Shown: positions 20,364 through 30,089 of the stretch, one piece after another
Position numbering within the stretch: the stretch's first letter is position 1
Layout of the letters: each line of letters begins with the position of its first letter
Assembly (NCBI RefSeq): GCF_036226605.1
Contig: NZ_CP109000.1
Location: 3,344,501 to 3,408,500 of the forward strand
DNA: 64,000 nt
Origin: Streptomyces sp. NBC_00704
GTDB lineage: Bacteria > Actinomycetota > Actinomycetes > Streptomycetales > Streptomycetaceae
Reading direction: 5' to 3'
Made by a program: the position numbers and the translations under genes
The notes under the pieces: model-generated
What the model saw: the letters and a program-made list of their open reading frames with translations, nothing else
Told to the model about the DNA's origin: nothing
Databases searched by the model: none

Positions 20364-21046
20364 TTGACGGCGTGGCGACCGATCCCAGCAACACCTCCAG
20401 TCCCAGCGGTGAAGTGAAGCCGCGGCGTGCGCGTCGCACCAGGATGACGGGAGCGGAGCGTCGGCAGCAGTTGCTGGAGATCGGTCGCACCCTGTTCGCG
20501 GAGAAGGGCTTCGAGGGCACGTCGGTGGAGGAGATCGCGGCGAAGGCCGGGGTGTCCAAGCCGGTGGTGTACGAGCACTTCGGCGGCAAGGAGGGGCTGT
20601 ACGCGGTCGTGGTGGACCGGGAGATGCGCCGGCTGCTGGACATGGTGACGTCGTCGTTGACGGCGGGCCACCCTCGTGAGCTGCTCGAACAGGCGGCGTT
20701 CGCGCTTCTCGACTACATCGAGGAGTACACGGACGGGTTCCGCATCCTGGTGCGGGACTCGCCCATCCCGCAGTCGACGGGTTCTTTCGCCTCGCTGATC
20801 TCGGACATCGCCACGCAGGTGGAGGACATCCTGGGCCGCGAGTTCAAGAGCCGCGGCTTCGACGCGAAGCTGGCCCCGCTGTACGCGCAGGCCCTGGTGG
20901 GCATGGTGGCGCTGACCGGGCAGTGGTGGCTGGACGTGCGCCGTCCGAAGAAGGCGGAGGTGGCGGCGCATCTGGTGAACCTGTGCTGGCACGGCCTGGA
21001 ACGCCTGGAGGCCAAGCCGCACCTGATCGGGCGCCGCAAGAGCTGA
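20360..21046 (+). CDS. TetR-family regulator coupled to the desaturase
   Basis: 228 residues; the ATG at 20360 overlaps the desaturase stop. After a 28-residue basic tail the TetR HTH is clear: RRQQLLEIGRTLFAEKGFEG, then TSVEEIAAKAGVSKPVVYEHF. The ligand domain contains an ALVGMVALTGQWWLD helix. Coupling to a desaturase suggests control of membrane lipid unsaturation, perhaps with acyl-CoA as ligand, as for other desaturase-linked TetR repressors; this is inference. A strong terminator follows 75 bp downstream. Confidence 0.9.
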   Translation: MIDGVATDPSNTSSPSGEVKPRRARRTRMTGAERRQQLLEIGRTLFAEKGFEGTSVEEIAAKAGVSKPVVYEHFGGKEGLYAVVVDREMRRLLDMVTSSLTAGHPRELLEQAAFALLDYIEEYTDGFRILVRDSPIPQSTGSFASLISDIATQVEDILGREFKSRGFDAKLAPLYAQALVGMVALTGQWWLDVRRPKKAEVAAHLVNLCWHGLERLEAKPHLIGRRKS

Positions 21047-21120
21047 GCGGACGCCGAGCCGAGCCGGTGCGCGGTCGCGCCGCCGTCGGCCCCCGTCGGT
21101 GCGGGGCGTTCCGGCGCGTG

Positions 21121-21157
21121 GACAGGCCCCCCGTCCGTGTGGGACGGGGGGCCTGTC
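21121..21157. terminator. Strong terminator between TetR and CsbD-like genes
   Basis: A perfect 16-bp stem GACAGGCCCCCCGTCC / GGACGGGGGGCCTGTC with a 5-nt loop (21137-21141). It lies between convergent genes and could serve both strands. Confidence 0.75.
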
Positions 21158-21207
21158 CGTGTTCGCTCGGCGTGCGCGTGCCCGCGCGGGGCTCGCCCGG
21201 TGCCGGC

Positions 21208-21381
21208 TCAGTGCTTGAAGACGTCCTTCGTCTTCTCCTTGGCCTGACGCGCGTCGCCCTTGGCCTGGTCCGCGCGGCCCTCGGCTTCGAGCCTCTCGTT
21301 GCCCACGGCACGGCCGGCCGCTTCCTTGGCCTTGCCCTTGGCCTGTTCCATCTTCGCCTTGGACTTCTGCTCGCCTGCCAC
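21208..21381 (-). CDS. CsbD-family small stress protein
   Basis: 57 residues from the GTG at 21381, preceded by GGGAG. Almost the whole protein is Lys/Ala/Glu-rich amphipathic sequence with the CsbD pattern: KMEQAKGKAKEAAGRAVGNE, ADQAKGDARQAKEKTKDVF. CsbD-like proteins are abundant, general-stress-induced and of unknown molecular function; they are probably disordered or helical and cytoplasmic. It is convergent with the TetR gene; a shared terminator lies between them. Confidence 0.8.
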   Translation of the reverse strand: MAGEQKSKAKMEQAKGKAKEAAGRAVGNERLEAEGRADQAKGDARQAKEKTKDVFKH

Positions 21382-21450
21382 TGTTCATCACTCCCAGTCA
21401 GGTCTGCGTGCGCTCTCTGCACTCCGGGTGACCCGCCCGGCCCGCTTCAA

Positions 21451-21550
21451 ACCTGGCGCCGTCTGCGCGTGGGCGGCTACCGCGTCCTGTACGCCGTCGA
21501 CGACCACGTCGTCCGCGTCCTCGTCACCCGTCCGGGCCGCACCCCCTGGG
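21451..21550 (+). pseudogene. Remnant of a RelE/ParE-type toxin gene
   Basis: This frame encodes TWRRLRVGGYRVLYAVDD followed by HVVRVLVTRPGRTP. It closely resembles the core of RelE/ParE toxins (WRLRVGDYRVLYxIDD...V.VxxVgHR). There is no N-terminal half, no antitoxin gene and no plausible start. The frame also runs into the convergent tam gene. It appears to be the decayed tail of a toxin-antitoxin locus. Confidence 0.5.
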
Positions 21551-21551
21551 T

Positions 21552-22349
21552 TCAGGCCCGCTTCACGGCGACGGCGAACAGGCGGCGGAAGGGCAGGACG
21601 GTGCCGTAGGGCGTGCTGGGGTAGGCCTCGCGGAGCAGGTCGCGGTATGCGGCGACGAAGGCGTCGCGGGCCTCGGGGTCGTCGGCGAGGGCGTCGAGGG
21701 CGGGGCGCAGTCCGGTGCCCTTGACCCAGTCGAGGACGGGGTCCTCGCCGGGCAGGACGTGCAGGTAGGTCGTGGTCCACACGTCGGCGGCGCAGCCGAG
21801 GCGGGCGAGCCGGTCGAGGTAGACGCCGGGTGCGTGGACGGAGTCCTCGCGGCGCAGGACGTGGCCGAGGCGGCCTTTCCAGCGGGCGCCGCCGGCCAGC
21901 TCGCGCATCAGGGCGTGGAGGGGGGCGTCGGCGTTGTGCGGGATCTGGAAGGCGAGGGTGCCGCCCGGGGCGAGGCCGTCCAGCCAGCCGGCGAGGGCGT
22001 CCAGGTGGCCGGGGACCCACTGGAGGGCGGCGTTGGACACGAGGAGATCGTAGGTCTCGGCGGGTGTCCAGTCGGTGAGGTCGGCGTGGGCGAAGTCGAG
22101 GTGCGGGCCGGCGTGGGCGGCGGCGTCGGCGAGCATCTGCGGCGAGTTGTCGTAGCCGGTGATCCGGGCGGTGGGCCAGCGGTCGGCGAGGACGGCGGTG
22201 ACGTTGCCGGGTCCGCAGCCGAGGTCGGCGATGCGGGGCGGTTCGCGGGGCAGGGCGGGGACGCGGGCGAGGAGGTCGGCGAAGGGGCGGGCGCGGTGGC
22301 CGGCGTGGCGCAGGTACTGGGCCGGGTCCCAGGAGGGGTTCGTCGTCAT
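21552..22349 (-). CDS. tam: Trans-aconitate 2-methyltransferase
   Basis: 265 residues from the ATG at 22349. The N-terminus WDPAQYLRHAGHRARPFADL matches Tam enzymes. The SAM-binding motif I is IADLGCGPGNVTAVLADRWP, followed by YDNSPQMLADA and NAALQWVPGH. The enzyme methylates trans-aconitate, a toxic by-product of citrate metabolism that inhibits aconitase, using S-adenosylmethionine. It is divergent from a MarR-family gene with repeated palindromic sites between them, as described for the S. coelicolor tam-tamR pair. Confidence 0.93.
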   Translation of the reverse strand: MTTNPSWDPAQYLRHAGHRARPFADLLARVPALPREPPRIADLGCGPGNVTAVLADRWPTARITGYDNSPQMLADAAAHAGPHLDFAHADLTDWTPAETYDLLVSNAALQWVPGHLDALAGWLDGLAPGGTLAFQIPHNADAPLHALMRELAGGARWKGRLGHVLRREDSVHAPGVYLDRLARLGCAADVWTTTYLHVLPGEDPVLDWVKGTGLRPALDALADDPEARDAFVAAYRDLLREAYPSTPYGTVLPFRRLFAVAVKRA

Positions 22350-22372
22350 GATCCGACTCTCCCGCACGATTT

Positions 22373-22415
22373 ATCTCGACGTCAAGAGACTCGACATCAA
22401 GAGACTTCATGTCGA
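22373..22415. promoter_or_regulatory. Repeated MarR (TamR) operators between tam and tamR
   Basis: ATCTCGACGTCAAGAG (22373-22388) and ACTCGACATCAAGAGA (22389-22404) abut each other, and a third half-like site CTTCATGTCGA follows. These match the TTGACnTCAAG-type palindrome bound by TamR/UrtR MarR proteins. The sites cover the shared 88-bp divergent promoter region. Confidence 0.75.
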
Positions 22416-22437
22416 CACAACCACTACACTGATCGTC

Positions 22438-22935
22438 ATGGAGGACGAGGTCGATCGGCTGGTCGCAGCGTGGCGCCGGGAGCGCCCGGACCTCGACGTG
22501 GAGCCGCTGGAAGTGCTCAGCCGGGTGAGCAGGCTGGCCCGGCACCTGGACCGGGCGCGCCGGCTGGCGTTCTCCGAGCACCAGCTGGAGCCGTGGGAGT
22601 TCGACGTCCTGACGGCGCTGCGCCGCGCGGGAGCGCCGTATCAGCTCTCGCCCGGGCAGCTGCTGACGCAGACGCTGGTGACCTCGGGCACGATGACCAA
22701 CCGCATCGACCGTCTGGCGAAGAAGGGCCTGGTGGAGCGGCTGCCGGACCCGAGCGACCGGCGGGGTGTGCTCGTGCGCCTCACGGACGACGGCAAGGAC
22801 CGCGCCGACCAGGCGCTCGCCGGGCTGCTCGACCAGGAGCGGGCGATCCTGGCCGAGCTGTCGCAGGCCCAGCGCACCGAACTGGCGGGCCTGCTACGCC
22901 AGTTGACCGCCCCGTTCGACAACATCCCCGGCTAG
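22438..22935 (+). CDS. tamR: MarR-family regulator of trans-aconitate methyltransferase
   Basis: 165 residues from ATG 22438. The winged helix is clear: SPGQLLTQTLVTSGTMTNRI as recognition region and LVERLPDPSDRRGVLVRLTD as wing. The N-terminal extension with EVDRLVAAWRRERPDLDVEP is characteristic of the UrtR/TamR subfamily, in which this helix and nearby residues form the ligand site. In S. coelicolor TamR responds to aconitate/citrate and controls tam and aconitase (established knowledge). Divergent from tam. Its end overlaps the convergent LuxR-type gene by 42 bp. Confidence 0.9.
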   Translation: MEDEVDRLVAAWRRERPDLDVEPLEVLSRVSRLARHLDRARRLAFSEHQLEPWEFDVLTALRRAGAPYQLSPGQLLTQTLVTSGTMTNRIDRLAKKGLVERLPDPSDRRGVLVRLTDDGKDRADQALAGLLDQERAILAELSQAQRTELAGLLRQLTAPFDNIPG

Positions 22936-23661
22936 GTCGGCGGGTCCGACCCCGGCCCGTCTGGCGAGGGCGACCGCGGCGAGCGTGGAGTGCACGCCCA
23001 GTTTGCCGAGGACGTTCTGCATATGGGTGCGGACGGTGTGCGGGGACAGGAAGAGGCGCTCGGCGACGGCCTTGCGCCCCAGTCCCGCCACCATGCACCG
23101 CAGTACCTCGCGTTCCCTCGGCGTGAGGGACTCCACCAGGCGTTCGCTCTCGGTGCGGTGCCTGCGGGCGGCCGTCATCTCGCGCAGGACCCCGGTGAGC
23201 AGGGCGGGCGGCAGGTGCGTCTCGTCGCGCAGCACGCCCCGGATGACGGTGAGCAGGCGCGAGAGCGAGCAGTCCTTCGCCACCCAGCCGGACGCCCCCG
23301 CCTGGAGCGCGAGAGCCGCGCGGTGCGGGTCGTCCTTCTCGGCGAGCACGACGATCCGGACGTGGGGCTGCGCGACGCGCACGCCCGCGACCAGTGACAG
23401 CCCGTCGACGAGGCCGTCGTCGCCCACCTCCTGCACGGGCGCGGTCGCGCGTATGCCGGGCTGTGCGCCGCCCAGGTCCGCGTCGGCGAGCAGCACGTCG
23501 TAGCGGCGTCCTTCGGCGGCCGCGCGCTCCAGGCTGCGCAGCGCCGCCGGGCCGCTGCCGGCCGCGGAGACGTCGACGTCCGGCTCGGCGGCCAGTGCCG
23601 CGGCGAGCGACTCGGCGAAGATGCGGTGGTCGTCGACGACCAGTACACGGATGCGAACCAC
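22894..23661 (-). CDS. LuxR/NarL-type response regulator
   Basis: 255 residues from the GTG at 23661. The receiver has the acidic pair VVDDH (residues 10-11), phospho-acceptor Asp60 in YDVLLADADLGG and the conserved Lys in GWVAKD, so phosphorylation is possible. The C-terminal HTH is LTPREREVLRCMVAGLGRKA followed by VAERLFLSPHTVRTHMQNVL. No kinase gene is adjacent. Its targets are unknown. The gene overlaps the end of tamR on the opposite strand. Confidence 0.9.
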   Translation of the reverse strand: MVRIRVLVVDDHRIFAESLAAALAAEPDVDVSAAGSGPAALRSLERAAAEGRRYDVLLADADLGGAQPGIRATAPVQEVGDDGLVDGLSLVAGVRVAQPHVRIVVLAEKDDPHRAALALQAGASGWVAKDCSLSRLLTVIRGVLRDETHLPPALLTGVLREMTAARRHRTESERLVESLTPREREVLRCMVAGLGRKAVAERLFLSPHTVRTHMQNVLGKLGVHSTLAAVALARRAGVGPADLAGDVVERGGQLA

Positions 23662-23980
23662 GAAACCCCCTTCCCCGAGCTCCTTCACGGAGCGGGGGAT
23701 ACCCCAAAGGTCCGGAGACGGAGAACACCAGGAACACCGACAACGAGAACACGCAGAGCACGGCGGACACGGAGTGGGACGACCTGCGCGGGCACGACGC
23801 TCGCGGGGAGCGCCCCGGCCGCACGGCCGCCGCCGCGCGGACACTGCTACCCCCACCCCGGGCGTCGTACCCGGCTGTCTGGCCCCTGATCGGCACCGGC
23901 CCCCACCGGTGCTGTGCCCAGCGTAGAGCTGTGGGCCGACAGCGGAAGGCAATGTGCGGAACTAATTCGCGGACGCGTTT
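23662..23980. other. Divergent intergenic region without genes
   Basis: About 320 bp between the LuxR-type regulator and the GNAT gene. It is less G/C-rich around 23720-23760 and 23935-23975, where promoters are expected. I see no convincing small ORF, RNA or repeat. Confidence 0.4.
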
Positions 23981-23992
23981 ATGGTGTGCCGC

Positions 23993-24448
23993 ATGTTCCG
24001 TCTTGAGACAGAAGTCGACAGGACTCGGCGCGATCTTCTCCGTTCCCGGCTCCTGGCCGCGAACACGCAGGCCTCACCGGTGCTGCGCGCCCTGCGGGGC
24101 ACCCCGGCGGAACGCGAGTCGCCGCTGCACGTGTGGGCGTGCGGCCCCGGGGGCGAGCTGGCCGGCGGTCTGGTGGGACACACCTGGACGGCCTGGCTGC
24201 ACGTGGCGCATCTGTGGGTGGACGCCCGTCACCGCGGGGCGGGCCTGGGCTCGCGGCTGCTCGCGGAGGCGGAGCGCGTGGCCCGCGAGGAACGGGGCTG
24301 CACCCGGGTCCGGCTGGAGACCTGGGACTTCCAGGCGCCGGAGTTCTACCGGCGGCACGGCTACGACGTGGTGTGCGTGATCGAGGACTACCCGCCGGGC
24401 GTCACGGAGTACACGCTGACCAAGCGCCTCACGCACGGACCGGGGTGA
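23993..24448 (+). CDS. GNAT-family N-acetyltransferase
   Basis: About 151 residues from ATG 23993 (ATG 23981 is an alternative 4 codons upstream). The acetyl-CoA-binding motif A is LWVDARHRGAGLGSRLLAEA (R-x-x-G-x-G type). Motif B-like sequence RVRLETWDFQAPEFYRRHGY ends with the usual FYRRHGY. The substrate is not predictable: GNAT enzymes acetylate antibiotics, polyamines, amino acids or protein N-termini. It is isolated from its neighbours, with galK convergent 46 bp away. Confidence 0.9.
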   Translation: MFRLETEVDRTRRDLLRSRLLAANTQASPVLRALRGTPAERESPLHVWACGPGGELAGGLVGHTWTAWLHVAHLWVDARHRGAGLGSRLLAEAERVAREERGCTRVRLETWDFQAPEFYRRHGYDVVCVIEDYPPGVTEYTLTKRLTHGPG

Positions 24449-24494
24449 GGCGCCCCGCGCCTCACCCCGGTGGTGACGTCGGACCGGGCCGGGC

Positions 24495-25651
<1,157 letters not shown>

Positions 25652-25652
<1 letters not shown>

Positions 25653-26662
25653 TACCGCTCCTCTGCGCTGTCGGCGATGTGCTGTGCGAACGTCCACGCG
25701 TCCGCGACGATGCCCGCGAGGTCCGCGCGGGACGGGTTCCAGCCCAGCCGCTCGTGGGCGGTGGCCGCGGAGGCGACGAGGACGGCCGGGTCCCCGGCGC
25801 GGCGCGGGGCGGCGACCTCGGGGATCGGGTGTCCGGTGACCTTGCGGGCGGTCTCGACGACTTCGCGGACGGAGAAGCCGTTGCCGTTGCCGAGGTTGCA
25901 GATGAGGTGCTCGCCGGGCTTCGCGGCCGCGACGGCGAGCAGGTGGGCCTCGGCGAGGTCGGCGACGTGGATGTAGTCGCGCACGCAGGTGCCGTCGGGG
26001 GTCGGGTAGTCGTCGCCGTAGACGGAGATGGCGTCGCGGCGGCCCTGGGCGACCTGGAGGACGAGCGGGATGAGGTGCGACTCGGGTTCGTGGCGCTCGC
26101 CCTGCGCACCGTACGCGCCGGCCACGTTGAAGTAGCGCAGGGAGACGGCGCCGAGGCCGTGGGCCGCGGCCTCGCCGCTGATCATGTGGTCGACGGCGAG
26201 CTTGGAGGCGCCGTAGGGGTTGGTCGGCCTGGTGGGCGCCGTCTCGACGATCGGGACCTGCTCGGGCTCGCCGTAGGTGGCGGCGGTGGAGGAGAAGACC
26301 AGTCTGCGCACGCCCGCGTCGCGCATCGCGCCGAGCAGGGCCATGGTGCCGCCGACGTTGTTCTCCCAGTACTTCTCCGGCTTGACGACGGATTCGCCGA
26401 CCTGTGAGAAGGCGGCGAAGTGGAGGACCGCGTCGAAGGAGTCGTCGAGGTGCTTGCCCGCGTCGCGGATGTCGCCCTCGATGAACGTGGCGCCCGCGGG
26501 GACGCCTTCGCGGAAGCCGGTGGAGAGGTTGTCGAGGACGACGACCTCGTGGCCCGCCTCCAGCAGGTGCTGGGCGACCACGCCGCCTACGTAGCCGGCG
26601 CCGCCCGTGACCAGGTACTTGCCGCTCGTGCCGGTGGTGCCGCTGCCGGTGGTGACGCTCAT
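25652..26662 (-). CDS. galE: UDP-glucose 4-epimerase
   Basis: 336 residues. The N-terminal NAD-binding Rossmann motif is [18 protein letters not shown]. The catalytic region has [12 protein letters not shown] (Ser/Thr) and the NPYGASK motif (Tyr-x-x-x-Lys). Length is standard for GalE. It interconverts UDP-galactose and UDP-glucose. Its start overlaps the end of galT (ATGA) and its stop overlaps the galK start. Confidence 0.97.
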
Positions 26663-27720
26663 GAACTCGCTGCCTCTCGCAGTCGCCGGGCCGCGGACTC
26701 CGGCGGCACGTCGTTGATGAAGACGTTCATGCCGGACTCGGAGCCCGCGAGGAACTTCAGCTTGCCGGACGTGCGGCGGATGGTGAAAAGCTCCAGGTGC
26801 AGCCCGAAGTCGTCGCGGTTGACGCCCTCGAACTCCTCCAGCGTGCCGAACGGCGCCTGGTGCCAGGCGGAGATGTAGGGCGTGCGCGGCTCACCTTCGC
26901 CGAAGATCCGGTCGAAGCGCCTCAAGAGTTCCAGGTAGACCTGGGGGAACTCTGTGCGCGCGTCCTCGTCGAGGGCCAGCAGGTCCGGGACCCGGCGCCG
27001 GGGGTACAGGTGCACCTCGTAGGGCCAGTGCGCGGCGAACGGCACGAACGCGACCCAGTGTTCACTCTCCAGGACGACCCGCTCGCCCGCGAGTTCGCGC
27101 TCCAGGACGGCGTCGAAGAGGTTCTCCCCGCCGGTCGCCTCCTTGTGCGCGCCGACCGAACGCAGCATCAGGGCGGTGCGGGGAGTGGTGAACGGGTAGG
27201 CGTAAATCTGCCCGTGCGGGTGACCCAGTGTCACGCCGATCTCGGCGCCGCGGTTCTCGAAGCAGAACACCTGTTCCACGGAGGGCAGATGCGACAGCTC
27301 GGACGTCCGGTCCGTCCACGCGTCCAGGACGAGTCGCGCCTGCTCCTCGGTGAGGTCGGCGAAGGACGCGTCGTGGTCCGAGGTGAAGCAGACCACCTCG
27401 CAGCGGCCGGAGTCGCCGGCCAGCGAGGGGAAGCGGTTCTCGAAGACGACCACGTCGTACGAGGAGTCCGGGATCTCGCTGAGCCGGTCGCCCTGCGAGG
27501 GGCAGAGCGGGCACTCGTCGGCGGGCGGGTGGTAGGTGCGGCCCTGCCGGTGCGAGGCGACGGCGACGGAGTCGCCGAGCAGCGGGTCGCGCCGTACCTC
27601 CGAAGTGGTGACCGTGGGGTCCAGCGGACGCCTGTCCACCGCGTCGCGCACCGTGTCGTCCCGCTGGTCGTAGTAGATCAGCTCACGACCGTCGGCCAAG
27701 CGGGTCGAGGTCTTCTTCAC
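26659..27720 (-). CDS. galT: Galactose-1-phosphate uridylyltransferase
   Basis: 353 residues from the GTG at 27720 (GGAGGA upstream). The HIT-like active site is [13 protein letters not shown], with the His-Pro-His uridylylated motif. Zinc-site cysteines are in DECPLCPS, and [19 protein letters not shown] matches the C-terminal domain. It transfers UMP from UDP-glucose to galactose-1-phosphate. First gene of the operon, divergent from a sodium:sugar symporter across an AT-rich spacer with repeats. Confidence 0.97.
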   Translation of the reverse strand: MKKTSTRLADGRELIYYDQRDDTVRDAVDRRPLDPTVTTSEVRRDPLLGDSVAVASHRQGRTYHPPADECPLCPSQGDRLSEIPDSSYDVVVFENRFPSLAGDSGRCEVVCFTSDHDASFADLTEEQARLVLDAWTDRTSELSHLPSVEQVFCFENRGAEIGVTLGHPHGQIYAYPFTTPRTALMLRSVGAHKEATGGENLFDAVLERELAGERVVLESEHWVAFVPFAAHWPYEVHLYPRRRVPDLLALDEDARTEFPQVYLELLRRFDRIFGEGEPRTPYISAWHQAPFGTLEEFEGVNRDDFGLHLELFTIRRTSGKLKFLAGSESGMNVFINDVPPESAARRLREAASS

Positions 27721-27787
27721 CGCGACTGTCCTCCATACCTCTAGATCCGCGGACCTAGACCCGTACACCTAGCGAAGCTTCCAACAG

Positions 27788-27841
27788 AACCAAACACATA
27801 AAACCACAAACCCCCAGCCGAGTCACCATCACAACCAAACA
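27788..27841. promoter_or_regulatory. gal divergent control region with direct repeats
   Basis: The galT-symporter spacer (27721-27868) is strikingly AT-rich. AACCAAACA occurs at 27788-27796 and 27833-27841 (period 45). ATCACA at 27828-27833, read TGTGAT on the galT strand, matches the hexamer reported in the Streptomyces galP1 operator (from memory). Three CTAG tetramers lie at about 27741-27773. Galactose-dependent, glucose-sensitive control is expected. Confidence 0.4.
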
Positions 27842-27868
27842 AAGAACACCAAAAGAAGTGAGCAGGGC

Positions 27869-29560
27869 ATGCGAACCCCCACACACCCGGCCCCGCAGTT
27901 GGCCGCGGAGCTGCGCCTCCCGACGAACTGGCTCGACTACACGATCCTCGGCATCTACTTCGTCGTGGTCCTGGGCATCGGCTTCGCCGCCCGCAGATCG
28001 GTGAAGACCAGCCTCGACTTCTTCCTCTCCGGCCGCTCCCTGCCCGCCTGGATCACCGGCCTGGCGTTCATCTCCGCCAACCTGGCCGCCACCGAGATCC
28101 TGGGCATGGCCGCGAACAGCGCGCAGTACGGCGCGTACACCGTCCACTGGTACTGGATCGGCGCCATCCCGGCGATGGTGTTCCTCGGCCTGGTGATGAT
28201 GCCGTTCTACTACGGCAGCAAGGTCCGCTCGGTCCCGGAGATGCTGCTGCTGCGCTTCGACAAGGCCGCCCACCTGCTCAGCTCGGCCCTGTTCGCGTTC
28301 GCCGCGATCCTCATCGCCGGGGTGAACCTGTACGCGCTGGCGATCGTCGTGGAGGCGCTGCTGGGCTGGCCGCAGTGGGTGGCGATCGTGGTCGCGGGCT
28401 TCTTCGTGCTGGCGTACATCACGCTCGGCGGCCTGTCCTCGGCGATCTACAACGAGGTCCTCCAGTTCTTCGTGATCCTGGCGGCCCTGATCCCGCTGTC
28501 GGTGCTGGGCCTGAAGAAGGTGGGCGGCTGGGACGGCCTGACCGACAAGCTGACCGCCGCCCACGGGGACGACTTCGTGACGGCGTGGGGCGGCACCGGC
28601 ATCGGCAGCGCCAACCCGCTGGGCGCGAACTGGCTGACGATCGTGCTGGGCCTCGGCTTCGTCCTGTCGTTCGGCTACTGGACGACGAACTTCGCCGAGG
28701 TGCAGCGCGCCCTGTCGGCGAAGAACCTCTCCGCCGCCCAGCGCACCCCCCTCATCGCGGCCTTCCCGAAGATCTTCATCGTCTTCCTGGTGATGATCCC
28801 GGGCCTGGTGGCCGCGGTCCTGGTCCCGAAGATCGGCACCGGCGGCTCGGACCTGCAGTACAACGACGCGATCCCCTACCTCATGCAGGAACTGCTGCCC
28901 AACGGGGTGCTGGGCATCGCGGTGACCGGCCTGCTGGCCGCGTTCATGGCGGGCATGGCGGCGAACGTCTCGTCGTTCAACACGGTCTTCACGACCGACA
29001 TCTGGGCCAAGTACGTGGTGCTGGGCCGCGAGGACGCCTACTACGTCCGGTTCGGACGGCTCATCACGGCGATCGGCGTCGCCGCGTCGGTGGGCACCGC
29101 GTTCCTGGCGTCGTCCTTCTCCAACATCATGAGCTACCTCCAGACGCTGTTCTCCTTCTTCAACGTGCCGATGTTCGTCGTCTTCATCGTCGGCATGTTC
29201 TGGAAGCGGGCGTCGAAGAAGTCGGGCTTCTGGGGCCTGCTCGCGGGCACCACGGCCGCGATGGTGAACTACTTCGTCCTCTACAAGCAGGACGTCATCG
29301 GCATCCCGACCGACCAGGGCGCCAACTTCGTCTCCGCGATCGCGGGCTTCGTCGCGGGCGCGGTCGTCATGGTGATCGTGTCGCTGTTCACGGCCCCCAA
29401 ACCGGCCGAGGAGCTCCAGGGCCTGGTCTACGGCACCGTCTCCCCCGGCATGGCCGAGCCGCCGGCCGCGGGCGACGACGCCTGGTACCGCCGTCCGGCC
29501 CTGCTGGGCTGGAGCGCGGTGATCCTGGCCGCCCTCTGCTACATCCCGTTCTCGTTCTGA
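27869..29560 (+). CDS. Sodium:sugar (probably galactose) symporter, SSF family
   Basis: 563 residues from ATG 27869 with about 14 hydrophobic helices. SGRSLPAWITGLAFISANLA is the SGLT-type sodium-site helix, and NLYALAIVVEALLGWPQWVA, AYITLGGLSSAIYNEVLQFF and FMAGMAANVSSFNTVFTTDI are typical of sugar-transporting SSF members. Divergence from galTEK makes galactose the likely substrate, co-transported with Na+. A small membrane-protein gene follows at 34 bp and is probably co-transcribed. Confidence 0.92.
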   Translation: MRTPTHPAPQLAAELRLPTNWLDYTILGIYFVVVLGIGFAARRSVKTSLDFFLSGRSLPAWITGLAFISANLAATEILGMAANSAQYGAYTVHWYWIGAIPAMVFLGLVMMPFYYGSKVRSVPEMLLLRFDKAAHLLSSALFAFAAILIAGVNLYALAIVVEALLGWPQWVAIVVAGFFVLAYITLGGLSSAIYNEVLQFFVILAALIPLSVLGLKKVGGWDGLTDKLTAAHGDDFVTAWGGTGIGSANPLGANWLTIVLGLGFVLSFGYWTTNFAEVQRALSAKNLSAAQRTPLIAAFPKIFIVFLVMIPGLVAAVLVPKIGTGGSDLQYNDAIPYLMQELLPNGVLGIAVTGLLAAFMAGMAANVSSFNTVFTTDIWAKYVVLGREDAYYVRFGRLITAIGVAASVGTAFLASSFSNIMSYLQTLFSFFNVPMFVVFIVGMFWKRASKKSGFWGLLAGTTAAMVNYFVLYKQDVIGIPTDQGANFVSAIAGFVAGAVVMVIVSLFTAPKPAEELQGLVYGTVSPGMAEPPAAGDDAWYRRPALLGWSAVILAALCYIPFSF

Positions 29561-29594
29561 GCCCTCGCGACACCCGCGGGAGGATGGAAACGCC

Positions 29595-29978
29595 ATGTCC
29601 GAGCAATACGAACCGTCCGAGAACGCCGAGACCGCCGCCGAGCGGCTGCGGCGGGCGGGCTACTCCGAGGCCGACGTCCAGCGCGAGGTCACCGAGCTGG
29701 AGCAGAAGTCGGCGACCGCGGCCCGCATCTTCGACCTGCGCCGCATCATCGGGGGCCTGTTCGTCCTCTACGGCGTGATCGTCACGATCGCCGGCATCAC
29801 GGACGGCGACGCGGAGATCGACAAGGCGCAGGGGATCAACATCAACCTGTGGACCGGCCTGGGCATGCTGGCCCTGGGCGTCTTCTTCCTGGCCTGGCTG
29901 AAGCTGCGCCCGGTCGCGCCGGTGACGCCCGCCCTGCCGCCGGAGGCCGTCCAGGAGGACCGCCCGCGCGGCGAATAG
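29595..29978 (+). CDS. Small two-helix membrane protein linked to the gal symporter
   Basis: 127 residues, ATG with GGGAGGA upstream, 34 bp after the symporter stop. A soluble N-terminal helix of about 45 residues (AAERLRRAGYSEADVQREV, a UBA-like or coiled-coil segment) precedes two hydrophobic segments (IIGGLFVLYGVIVTIAGITD, and LWTGLGMLALGVFFLAWLKL). The C-terminal tail is Pro-rich. I recognise no family. Position suggests an accessory or regulatory subunit of the symporter, but there is no direct evidence. Confidence 0.7.
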   Translation: MSEQYEPSENAETAAERLRRAGYSEADVQREVTELEQKSATAARIFDLRRIIGGLFVLYGVIVTIAGITDGDAEIDKAQGININLWTGLGMLALGVFFLAWLKLRPVAPVTPALPPEAVQEDRPRGE

Positions 29979-29992
29979 CGACCGGTGGAACG

Positions 29993-30039
29993 AGGCGGCT
30001 CCGGGCCCGGACCTTCGCCGTCCGGACCCGGAGCCGCCT
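29993..30039 (+). terminator. Terminator of the symporter transcript
   Basis: A 20-bp stem with one mismatch (29993-30012 with 30020-30039) and a 7-nt loop CTTCGCC, 15 bp after the stop of the small membrane protein. Confidence 0.75.
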
Positions 30040-30089
30040 GCGTTCTACCGCAGCGTTCTACCGCCAGGGTTCTACCGCCTGCGTTCTAG
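30040..30089. repeat. 13-14-bp tandem repeat over a stop codon
   Basis: The unit GCGTTCTACCGCC(A/T) occurs three times with small changes at 30040-30080. A fourth partial copy (GCGTTCTAG, 30081-30089) contains the stop codon of the minus-strand secreted-protein gene. Confidence 0.75.
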
